From the NCBI GenBank assembly GCA_963629425.1, contig CAVGIU010000044.1, forward strand, positions 1 to 12,583: a stretch of DNA of 12,583 nt. The letters run 5' to 3'. Source of the stretch: F23-B02 sp963629425. GTDB lineage: Bacteria; Bacillota; Clostridia; Oscillospirales; Oscillospiraceae. Under the pieces are notes generated by a model that was given only the letters and a program-made list of their open reading frames with translations, did not search any database and was not told the origin of the DNA. The position numbers and the translations under genes were made by a program. Shown piece after piece: positions 6,458 to 12,583 of the stretch (positions are counted from its first letter, which is position 1; every line of letters starts with the position of its first letter).

Positions 6458-7722
6458 TGTTTTATTTTCTCCATTATTCTTTCCGCTTCGTCGTAAATTT
6501 TTTCTGCGTCCTCGCCGATGAAAAACTCGCCGTTTTCGTACAGAATGCGGCCGTTTACCATCGTAAGACGCACATTTTCCTTGCTTCCGGCATAGACGAT
6601 ATTTTTTGCTATGTTGTTTATGGGTCTCATATTCGGGCATCTGAGGTCAATGACGGCGAGATCCGCCTTTTTGCCGACCGCTATTCCGTCGCAGGCACTC
6701 AGCCCCATGGCTCTCGCGCCGCCGACACAGGCGGCCCTGAGCACCTTTGCCGCGTCCACCGCCGAGGCGTCGTTTTCGCGGTATTTTGAAAGCACGCTCA
6801 CAAGATACATCTCGCGGAACATGTCCAGCGCGTTATTCGAGCCCGCGCCGTCGGTGCCGATGGCGAGCTCGATGCCCTCGTCCAGAAACCGCTTCACGGG
6901 CGCGATGCCGCTTGCAAGCTTGAGGTTCGAGGCGGGGTTGAGCACAGCCGTCAGACCGCGATTTTTGAATATCGCGATATCCTCCTCGCTCATGTGGACG
7001 CAGTGGAACGCGCCGCCGCCGTAATCGTACATACCGAGCTTATCAAAAAGCACCGTCGGCGTTACGCCGTAGCGCTCGATGCAGCCGGCTACCTCCGCGC
7101 GGGTCTCCGAGGAGTGGACGAACATGGGCTCTTTGTATTTCTGCACGAGGTCCGCGACAAACTGCATGCGCTCGAGGCTCGTCGTGTACTCGGCGTGAAA
7201 GCCGAGGCGATATGAAATGAGCTCGTGCGTTTTGTTATAGCGCAGAAACTTATCCTCGAGCAGCGTATAGTCGCTGTCGAAATTATTCATATCGCCGCAG
7301 AGCACCGCGCGAAAGCCGGAGTCGATGCAGGCGCGCACAAAGGCATCATTGTGAAAATACATATCAAAGCAGCTCGTTATGCCGCTCGTGAGATATTCCA
7401 TGATCGCAAGGCGCGTCATGACGTAGAGCCCGTCGGGGCTCAGGCGTGCCTCCTTCGGCCAGACCTGCTCGCTGAGCCACTTATCAAGCGGCATATCGTC
7501 TGCCAGCGAGCGCAGAAATGTCATGCCCGAGTGCGTGTGCGCGTCCTTGAAGCCCGGGATGAGCAGGTCGCCGCGAAGGTCAATCTGCCGCTCGAACTCC
7601 GGCAGCGTTTCGGGCGTTTTACCGACGTAGCAGATGCTGCCGCCGTCTGTCCACACCTCGCGCTCAAATATCTCGGCCTCCGGCGCGAAGCTCAGCATGC
7701 GGCCGTTATAAAAACGTATCAT
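6454..7722 (-). CDS. mtaD: Amidohydrolase, MtaD-type (methylthioadenosine/S-adenosylhomocysteine deaminase)
   Basis: A 422-residue cytoplasmic amidohydrolase of the MTA/SAH deaminase and AtzA/TrzN-like group. Metal and catalytic residues are H62 and H64 in GFKDAHTHSGMTFLR (57-71), H203 and E206 in HSSETRAEV, H240 in FHCVHM, and D291 in GTDGAGSNNALDMF (289-302). NPASNLKLASGIAPV (262-276) is the signature of the adenosine-derivative branch. The expected reaction is hydrolytic deamination of SAH, MTA or adenosine to the inosyl compound, a route for recycling the products of methylation. The start is ATG 7720-7722 with GAGG 8 bases upstream; the gene is 14 bp after murT and overlaps the PHP gene by 4 bases. 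Guanine or other aminohydrolase activity is a less likely alternative. The family is firm, the precise substrate less so. Confidence 0.82.
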   Translation of the reverse strand: MIRFYNGRMLSFAPEAEIFEREVWTDGGSICYVGKTPETLPEFERQIDLRGDLLIPGFKDAHTHSGMTFLRSLADDMPLDKWLSEQVWPKEARLSPDGLYVMTRLAIMEYLTSGITSCFDMYFHNDAFVRACIDSGFRAVLCGDMNNFDSDYTLLEDKFLRYNKTHELISYRLGFHAEYTTSLERMQFVADLVQKYKEPMFVHSSETRAEVAGCIERYGVTPTVLFDKLGMYDYGGGAFHCVHMSEEDIAIFKNRGLTAVLNPASNLKLASGIAPVKRFLDEGIELAIGTDGAGSNNALDMFREMYLVSVLSKYRENDASAVDAAKVLRAACVGGARAMGLSACDGIAVGKKADLAVIDLRCPNMRPINNIAKNIVYAGSKENVRLTMVNGRILYENGEFFIGEDAEKIYDEAERIMEKIKQ

Positions 7723-7736
7723 TCGTTTATCCTCGT

Positions 7737-9077
7737 TTATTCCCAGAAGTTCTTGCCGCCGACCCTGCGCACAAGCCTTGCGCGAAGTTCCAGCATGGCG
7801 GTGTAGGTTGGCAGGATGAAGATGGGGTCTTCCTCCCGCGTCAGAGACACTATCAGTTTATCATAGTTTTTATACAATTGACAGGGGATATTTTCGCGCT
7901 CGAGCCGTTTTTTCGCACTCTCGGCCCGGTCGCCGCAGACGCAGGCACGCTTTACTCCGCCGCGCCGCGCGAGCATGCCGAAGTCGGCCTCGTCAAGCCA
8001 GGATATGTCCGTTCCGTCGGCTGTGCGGTCGTTGACCGCCAGCACCAGCGTCTTTTCACCCTTTTCGCGGCACACCTCGGCTATCGTCTGATCTGCAGCG
8101 GCGGTGTTTTTTATAAGTATCATCTTCGCACCGCGACGTCCTATGGGAAAGCTCTCCATCCTGCCGAAGCCGCAGTCGAAGCTTCGCGCGGCCTCGGCGG
8201 CGCTTTGAAGCGATACGCCGTCCGTCATTGCGGCGGCGGCCGCGCCGACGGCGTTATAGACGTTATAAAGCCCCGGCAGCGCGGGGGCACAGAGCGTTTT
8301 TTCCTCACCGGCGTGAAGCACAAAGCTTCCGTCCGGCAGAACGGAGCTTGCGAAAAACTCCGGTTGCTTTCGCGCAAAACCGCATTTGCAGGAAAATCCG
8401 CCGAGGTTTGCGTAGCTTAATCCCTTATAGCCGAGCCTTTGGCCGCAGAGAGGGCAGGTATCGTCCTCGCCGCTGCCGACAGTGCTCCTTTTGTGCTCGG
8501 AAAGGCCGTAATACACGGCTTTATTCGGGCACAGTCGCGCGATGCTCGCCGCCATGGGACAGTCGGCGTTTATAACTGCCGTCGTCTCGGGAGCCGCGCA
8601 CAGACCTGCGGCGATACAGTCGCGCGCTTTTGTCACCGTGCCGTAGCGGTCGAGCTGATCTCGGAAAAGATTCGTAACAATCAGCACTCGCGGCTTCATT
8701 TTGCCGAGAACCAGCCTGCACGCGGCCTCGTCGCATTCGATAACGGCGCTTTTGCATTTGACGCCGCCGAAAAATTTGCGGTTTAAAATAAGCGCCGCCG
8801 TGATGCCCGGCATGAGGTTTGCGCCGGAGCGATTGGCGCATACGCGCCTGCCGCTGTTTTTCAGGGCACTCTCGACTATGCGCGAGGAGGTGGTTTTGCC
8901 GTTTGTCCCGGTAACGGCGATTATATCGACATTTTTTGCAGCGTACCCGAGGATATCGGGACATATCTTCAGTGCCAGCGCTCCGGGGAGCGAGGTCGCG
9001 CCGTAATTAAACATGCGCAACAAGCAGTGCGTGGCCTTACAGACCACGCACGCAAAAAATATCATGAGCTTTTTCAA
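7737..9077 (-). CDS. murT: Lipid II isoglutaminyl synthase, Mur-ligase subunit MurT
   Basis: MurT (446 residues, normal length) uses ATP to activate the alpha-carboxyl of D-Glu in the lipid II stem peptide. Its partner GatD supplies ammonia from glutamine, giving D-isoglutamine. Seen here: the ATP loop AVTGTNGKTTSSR (54-66), NLFRDQLDRYG (136-146), a four-Cys zinc ribbon CPLC (208-211) and CKC (230-232), the Mur motif NVYNAVGAA (272-280), and the C-terminal DUF1727 region with NDRTADGTDISW (349-360), which holds the acidic residues of the GatD interface. The start is taken as TTG 9075-9077, directly abutting the glmS stop; ATG 9063-9065 (residue 5) is the alternative and neither has a strong ribosome site, so translation is probably coupled to glmS. 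GatD, usually encoded next to murT, is absent from the window. Confidence 0.9.
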   Translation of the reverse strand: MKKLMIFFACVVCKATHCLLRMFNYGATSLPGALALKICPDILGYAAKNVDIIAVTGTNGKTTSSRIVESALKNSGRRVCANRSGANLMPGITAALILNRKFFGGVKCKSAVIECDEAACRLVLGKMKPRVLIVTNLFRDQLDRYGTVTKARDCIAAGLCAAPETTAVINADCPMAASIARLCPNKAVYYGLSEHKRSTVGSGEDDTCPLCGQRLGYKGLSYANLGGFSCKCGFARKQPEFFASSVLPDGSFVLHAGEEKTLCAPALPGLYNVYNAVGAAAAAMTDGVSLQSAAEAARSFDCGFGRMESFPIGRRGAKMILIKNTAAADQTIAEVCREKGEKTLVLAVNDRTADGTDISWLDEADFGMLARRGGVKRACVCGDRAESAKKRLERENIPCQLYKNYDKLIVSLTREEDPIFILPTYTAMLELRARLVRRVGGKNFWE

Positions 9078-10916
9078 TTATTCGACAGTCACCGACTTTG
9101 CAAGATTTCTGGGCTTATCGATATCGCAGCCGCGCAGCAGCGCAACATAGTACGCGAAAAGCTGAAGCGGCACAACGCCCAGAGAAGGCTGAAGTATCAG
9201 GTGTGTCTCGGGAACGGATATGACGTTCTCCACGGTCTTTTTCATTTCCGCAACATTGTTCTCGGTAGTGAGCGCGAGGACATCCGCACCGCGCGCCTGA
9301 ACCTCGACGACGTTGCTCATTGCCTTATCGAAAAGCGGCTCGTATGTACCGAGGGCGATGACGAGCGTTCCGTCCTCTATGAGCGAAATGGTTCCGTGCT
9401 TGAGCTCGCCCGACGCGTATGCCTCGGAGTGAATATAGGATATCTCCTTGAGCTTTAATGAGCCTTCGAGCCCCATGGCATAGTCGAGGTTGCGGCCGAT
9501 GAAGAACACGGAATTGTGATTAAAATAGTTCGAGGCGAAATGCTTAATGTCCTCGATATTCTCGAGCATCTGCTCCATCTTGCCGGGCAGGCGCAGGAGC
9601 TCTTCAATTATTTCGTCATACTGCGTTTTGCTCACCGTGCCGAGAGCATCGGCGAAGTAAAGGCCGAGCATATCGAGCAGAACGAGCTGCGTGCTGTACG
9701 CCTTCGTTGTCGCAACGGCGATCTCGGGTCCCGCCCAGGTGTAGAGCACATCGTCCGATTCTCTGGCGATAGAGCTGCCGACGACATTCACTATCGAGAG
9801 AATGTGTGCGCCCCTTGCCTTTGCCTCGCGCAGCGCCGCCATCGTGTCGAGCGTTTCGCCCGACTGGCTGATGACGATGACCAGGCTCTTATCGTCGACA
9901 AGCGGATCACAGTAGCGGAATTCCGATGCGAGGCAGACCTCGACGGGCTTGCGCATGAGCCGCTCGAGATTGTACTTGCCTATCACACCAACATGATATG
10001 ACGAGCCGCAGGCGATTATGAATATGCGGCTTACGTCCTTTATCTGCTCGGCGGTGAATTTGAGATCCTCAAATATGATACGGTTATCGCGGATGCGGCT
10101 GAACGCCGTTTTGCGGATAGCCTCGGGCTGCTCCATGATCTCCTTGAGCATAAAGTGGGCATAGCCGCCCTTTTCCGCGGCGGAAACATCCCAATCTATC
10201 GTGTGGTGCTCCTTTTCAATGGGCTGCTCCATGGCGTTAAAAAACTGCACCCTGTCGGCGGAGATAACGGCGACCTCGCCGTCTTCCATATACGATACGT
10301 CGCGCGTGTGTTTTATGATGGCAGTCACGTCACTTGCAATGAAATTGCAGCCCTCGCCGTAACCGATGAGCAGCGGCGCATCCTTGCGTGCAGCGATGAA
10401 ATGCTCCGGCTCGTCGATGCACAATATGCCCAGCGCATACGCGCCCTCTATACGGCGCAGCACGCGGAACACAGCCTCGAGCGCGTTGCCGCATTCGGCA
10501 TAATAAAACGCGACGAGCTGAGTCACGACCTCGGTATCGGTCTCGGATCTGAAGTTATAGCCCTGCGAGATGAGAAAATCGCGAAGCTCGACATAGTTTT
10601 CGATTATGCCGTTGTGAACTACGGCGATCTTACCGTCACCGCTCAGATGCGGGTGAGCGTTAATGTCGTTCGGCTCACCGTGCGTCGCCCAGCGTGTGTG
10701 TCCGATGCCGATGGTACCGTCGATGCTTTTGCCGCCCTGGATCATATCACGCAGTACCTGAAGGCGGCCCTTGGACTTTTTTACTCTGAGCTTTTTGTCA
10801 TTGGATATAACTGCGATGCCGGCCGAGTCATAGCCACGGTATTCCAGTCTCTCAAGTCCGTCAAGCAGTATGGGTACTGCCTGCTCGCTTCCTACGAAGC
10901 CAACTATTCCGCACAT
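9078..10916 (-). CDS. glmS: Glutamine--fructose-6-phosphate aminotransferase (isomerizing)
   Basis: GlmS (612 residues, full length) makes glucosamine-6-phosphate from fructose-6-phosphate and glutamine, the entry step to UDP-GlcNAc and peptidoglycan, in the cytoplasm. The N-terminal glutaminase domain starts MCGIVGFVG, with Cys2 as nucleophile after Met removal; HTRWATHGEPN (73-83) and HNGIIENY (101-108) are the glutamine-site motifs. Two SIS domains follow: ACGSSYHVG (302-310), SQSGETLDT (350-358), AGPEIAVATTKAYSTQ (395-410) and HSEAYASGELKHG, ending LAKSVTVE. The start is ATG 10914-10916 with AAAGGA 9 bases upstream. Its own promoter lies about 50 bp upstream, giving a leader of only about 39 nt. 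It heads the glmS-murT-deaminase-PHP operon. Confidence 0.97.
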   Translation of the reverse strand: MCGIVGFVGSEQAVPILLDGLERLEYRGYDSAGIAVISNDKKLRVKKSKGRLQVLRDMIQGGKSIDGTIGIGHTRWATHGEPNDINAHPHLSGDGKIAVVHNGIIENYVELRDFLISQGYNFRSETDTEVVTQLVAFYYAECGNALEAVFRVLRRIEGAYALGILCIDEPEHFIAARKDAPLLIGYGEGCNFIASDVTAIIKHTRDVSYMEDGEVAVISADRVQFFNAMEQPIEKEHHTIDWDVSAAEKGGYAHFMLKEIMEQPEAIRKTAFSRIRDNRIIFEDLKFTAEQIKDVSRIFIIACGSSYHVGVIGKYNLERLMRKPVEVCLASEFRYCDPLVDDKSLVIVISQSGETLDTMAALREAKARGAHILSIVNVVGSSIARESDDVLYTWAGPEIAVATTKAYSTQLVLLDMLGLYFADALGTVSKTQYDEIIEELLRLPGKMEQMLENIEDIKHFASNYFNHNSVFFIGRNLDYAMGLEGSLKLKEISYIHSEAYASGELKHGTISLIEDGTLVIALGTYEPLFDKAMSNVVEVQARGADVLALTTENNVAEMKKTVENVISVPETHLILQPSLGVVPLQLFAYYVALLRGCDIDKPRNLAKSVTVE

Positions 10917-10961
10917 AAAAATTATTCCTTTCGGATCATATACTTGGTTATATTGAATGAT

Positions 10962-10990
10962 ATTATACCATTTTATGCTCCGCTTTGCAA
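10962..10990 (-). promoter_or_regulatory. Sigma-A promoter for glmS operon
   Basis: On the - strand TTGCAA (-35, 10985-10990) is followed after exactly 17 bases by a perfect TATAAT (-10, 10962-10967), with a TGG just before it. Transcription should start near 10955, about 39 bases before the glmS ATG. It sits immediately after the azlD terminator, so glmS is independently transcribed. Confidence 0.85.
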
Positions 10991-11023
10991 TAAAACAAGG
11001 CCGCCGATAAGCACCGGCGGCCT
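10991..11023 (-). terminator. Intrinsic terminator after azlD
   Basis: Arms AGGCCGCCG (10998-11006) and CGGCGGCCT (11015-11023) form a 9-bp GC-rich stem with an 8-base loop. On the - strand the stem is followed by TTGTTTTA. It lies 18 bases after the azlD stop and just upstream of the glmS promoter, ending the azlCD transcript. Confidence 0.85.
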
Positions 11024-11040
11024 GTCAATTTTGTAAACTT

Positions 11041-11373
11041 TTAAAAAACGAACTGAACGAGAAGCATATACACGACCGTGCCTCCGCCGACGGACAGCAG
11101 CAGGTTTTCCTTCCACTCGTAGCTCAAAACAACGAACAGCGCTGCTATAAGCTCCGGAATTCCGTGCGAACCGGTGAATATCGGCGTGCTTTTAAAGCAA
11201 TAGACGACCAGCAGACCCATCAGTGCCGGAGGCAGCACGCGGCCGAGGTATTTTACAAACTGCGGCGTTTCCTTCTTGCCCGAAAAGGCCAAAAACGGCA
11301 GCCAGCGCGATATCTGTGTGCCGACGGTTATGGCGAGGATGATTATAAGAGTTTGGATAACGGTAAGTTTCAC
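11041..11373 (-). CDS. azlD: Branched-chain amino acid export subunit AzlD
   Basis: A 110-residue membrane protein of the AzlD/YgaH family with about four hydrophobic segments (near residues 5-20, 42-60, 70-86 and 90-109) and the conserved TQISRWLPF stretch (19-27). It pairs with AzlC to export branched-chain amino acids; in Bacillus this pair confers 4-azaleucine resistance. The start is GTG 11371-11373, overlapping the azlC stop as GTGA, with GGAGG 8 bases upstream inside azlC. The coupling and the short length match the family. The amino acid exported is assumed from relatives. Confidence 0.9.
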   Translation of the reverse strand: MKLTVIQTLIIILAITVGTQISRWLPFLAFSGKKETPQFVKYLGRVLPPALMGLLVVYCFKSTPIFTGSHGIPELIAALFVVLSYEWKENLLLSVGGGTVVYMLLVQFVF

Positions 11374-12068
11374 AGCTTATTCCTCCCCAGCCAAAAAATT
11401 ATGAGTATGGCGATGAGCGCCGGGATAAGAAACACTGTCGGGCCGAAGGCAATGCGCGAAAGAAGCGTCACGGCAAGGCCGACAAGGCAGGCCGGGCGGT
11501 TACTCTTATCCTTCCATTGCTGGAGGAAGAAGACGATAAATAGCGCATTGAGGGCAAAATCGAGCCCTGTGGTGTCAAAGGTGATTATCCTGCCGAGCAG
11601 GCCGCCGAGCGCAGTGAGACCAGCCCAGTAGACGTACAGTAGCAGGGTTTGGCCGAAGTAAAAATACCGCCGCTCCATCCCCTCGGGAGCATCCGCCGAT
11701 ACGGCGAGCGAAAACGGCTCGTCTGCCAGGGCATAGATAAGAAATGGCTTAAAAGGCTGCGTATCCTTATATTTTTCAAGCAGCGCAAGGCCGTAAAACG
11801 TGTGTCGGAAATTGACGAAATAGCTCATTATGAGCATCTGCACGGGGTCAAAGCCGGCGGCCATCATCGGCACTGCCGCTATCTGCATGCCGCCGCAGAA
11901 GCATATGAGCGAAAACAGCATCGTCCACAGCGGTCCGTAGCCGAGCTCCTCCATCAGAACGCCGTAGGTCAGTGCGACGAATATCCAGCCGAAAAAAATC
12001 GGAACAGTGGATGGAAACGCAGCCTTTACTCCGCGCAGGACTTCTTTTAGCTCTACTTTTCTTTTCAT
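11370..12068 (-). CDS. azlC: Branched-chain amino acid exporter large subunit AzlC
   Basis: A 232-residue polytopic membrane protein of the AzlC/YgaZ family. FPSTVPIFFGWIFVALTYG (18-36) opens the first hydrophobic segments. YFVNFRHTFYGLAL, near residues 83-96, carries the N-x-RH motif typical of the family, and ALADEPFSL follows. With AzlD it forms an amino acid efflux system. The start is ATG 12066-12068, which gives the usual N-terminus, but no ribosome site precedes it; the upstream bases are the T-tract of the secG terminator, only a few bases away. No better start or nearby promoter was found, so expression probably depends on read-through from secG or weak SD-independent initiation. Confidence 0.9.
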   Translation of the reverse strand: MKRKVELKEVLRGVKAAFPSTVPIFFGWIFVALTYGVLMEELGYGPLWTMLFSLICFCGGMQIAAVPMMAAGFDPVQMLIMSYFVNFRHTFYGLALLEKYKDTQPFKPFLIYALADEPFSLAVSADAPEGMERRYFYFGQTLLLYVYWAGLTALGGLLGRIITFDTTGLDFALNALFIVFFLQQWKDKSNRPACLVGLAVTLLSRIAFGPTVFLIPALIAILIIFWLGRNKL

Positions 12069-12072
12069 GACA

Positions 12073-12101
12073 ATAAAAAGGCGCAGTCAAACGACTGCGC
12101 C
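12073..12101 (-). terminator. Intrinsic terminator between secG and azlC
   Basis: Arms GGCGCAGTC (12080-12088) and GACTGCGCC (12093-12101) give a perfect 9-bp stem with a 4-base loop; on the - strand TTTTTATTG follows. It ends 25 bp after the secG stop, and its T-tract lies immediately before the azlC start codon. Confidence 0.9.
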
Positions 12102-12125
12102 ATACTTTCTGAAATTTGCGCGCTG

Positions 12126-12362
12126 TCAGATAAGGTTCAGCACGAGGGTGAGGATGACGAAAACTATCGCGAACCACTTGGTGGCCTTTGCAAGCTTTGC
12201 GTCCAGGGACTTTGCCTTGCCCTTGCTCAGGAAGGTCTCTGCGCCGCCGGCGATAGCGCCGGAAAGGCCCGCGCTCTTGCCGCTCTGAAGAAGAACAACG
12301 ACGGTTACTGCGAGGCCGGACAGAAGCTGAAGGATGGTAAGAATAAGTTTAAGAGCGTTCAT
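12126..12362 (-). CDS. secG: Preprotein translocase subunit SecG
   Basis: SecG (78 residues, normal length) is the small accessory subunit of the SecYEG channel in the cytoplasmic membrane. Two membrane segments are visible (about 5-25 and 60-77), joined by the conserved loop VVLLQSGKSAGLSGAIAGG (22-40), with QSGK(S)xGL as the family signature, followed by ETFLSK. The start is ATG 12360-12362, with AAAGGA (12373-12378) 10 bases upstream. A terminator follows, so it may be a single-gene unit; rnr and smpB, which often follow secG in Firmicutes, are replaced here by azlCD. Confidence 0.95.
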   Translation of the reverse strand: MNALKLILTILQLLSGLAVTVVVLLQSGKSAGLSGAIAGGAETFLSKGKAKSLDAKLAKATKWFAIVFVILTLVLNLI

Positions 12363-12417
12363 TTATATTCGATCCTTTCGATTTTGACATATTACCTTCG
12401 ATTGACAAGGGAACACA

Positions 12418-12531
12418 CGCTTTTGGCAGGCTCAAATGCGTCCATGCGGCGTTAAAGCCCTCGCGTATACACAAAGTATGCGCCGCGGACTTTGCCTTGC
12501 CTGGCCACATTTGAGCTCTGTCAAAACTGCG
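12418..12531. repeat. Imperfect palindromic element (MITE-like or structured RNA) upstream of secG
   Basis: TTTTGGCAG (12421-12429) plus GCTCAAATG (12430-12438) pairs with CATTTGAGC (12508-12516) plus CTGTCAAAA (12518-12526), interrupted by one bulged base and one wobble; CGC/GCG extends it at the outside. Inside, GCGGCG (12446-12451) pairs with CGCCGC (12481-12486), and GCGTATAC (12463-12470) with GTATGCGC (12476-12483). Wobble pairs favour neither strand consistently, which suits a DNA inverted-repeat element as well as an RNA. It does not match tmRNA, 6S, SRP RNA or a riboswitch that I know. No convincing secG promoter was found between it and the gene. At the far right edge a frame ending at TAA 12554-12556 (- strand) could be the tail of another gene, but is too short to claim. 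Confidence 0.5.
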
Positions 12532-12583
12532 AAGCACCTGTCAGCAGGCAATTTTAGAGTGATTTTCGGCTTTCTTCGATGAA

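Noticed and set aside
6458..6640. N-terminal extension of the PHP gene
   Set aside because: The frame is open but would overlap the deaminase gene by about 190 bases and encodes a basic, low-complexity stretch; the GTG at 6457 gives the standard PHP N-terminus.
10155..11036. 293-codon + strand frame opposite glmS and its promoter
   Set aside because: It runs antisense to unmistakable GlmS motifs, covers the glmS promoter and the azlD terminator, and shows no recognisable domain.
12349..12537. 62-codon frame overlapping the palindromic element
   Set aside because: It begins at a GTG without a ribosome site, runs through the inverted repeat and overlaps the secG start.
12363..12583. tmRNA, 6S RNA, SRP RNA or RNase P RNA near secG
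   Set aside because: Structure is present but the diagnostic conserved segments of these RNAs were not found on either strand.

Overview
The window looks like chromosome from an anaerobic Gram-positive Clostridia, probably the Oscillospiraceae/Ruminococcaceae group. The reasons are high-GC coding sequence with C/G-ending codons, Shine-Dalgarno sites of the AGGAGG type, intrinsic terminators, and a MurT enzyme (lipid II amidation, typical of Gram-positives) beside glmS, azlCD and secG. The taxonomic placement is inference. No rRNA, tRNA, CRISPR array, transposase or phage gene was seen.

Left third, + strand (1-5339). After the last codons of an unidentified gene come a 12-segment APC permease resembling ethanolamine permeases, an FGGY carbohydrate kinase, an iron-ADH-fold dehydrogenase of the AraM/glycerol-1-phosphate dehydrogenase type, and a CX5R phosphatase that overlaps the dehydrogenase by ATGA. 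An internal terminator separates permease and kinase; a strong bidirectional terminator closes the block. Together this reads as import, phosphorylation and oxidation of a polyol or amino-alcohol. The substrate cannot be named from sequence, and altered active-site motifs in the kinase and dehydrogenase suggest it is not one of the classic ones.

Middle, - strand (5361-10967). A well-formed promoter drives glmS, followed tightly by murT, an MtaD-type adenosine-derivative deaminase and a PHP-domain phosphoesterase (0, 14 and -3 bp spacing). GlmS and MurT serve peptidoglycan synthesis; the other two look like nucleotide salvage or clean-up. Downstream lies a 32-codon gene with a good ribosome site, encoding an unrecognised hydrophobic peptide. 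It converges on the + strand block at the shared terminator.

Right end, - strand (10991-12583). secG with its own terminator is followed by azlC-azlD (branched-chain amino acid exporter, GTGA-overlapping) and another terminator. Upstream of secG lies a roughly 110-bp imperfect palindrome that could be a MITE-like repeat or a structured RNA.

The best candidates for something new are the permease-kinase-dehydrogenase-phosphatase set, the 32-residue peptide, and the palindromic element.
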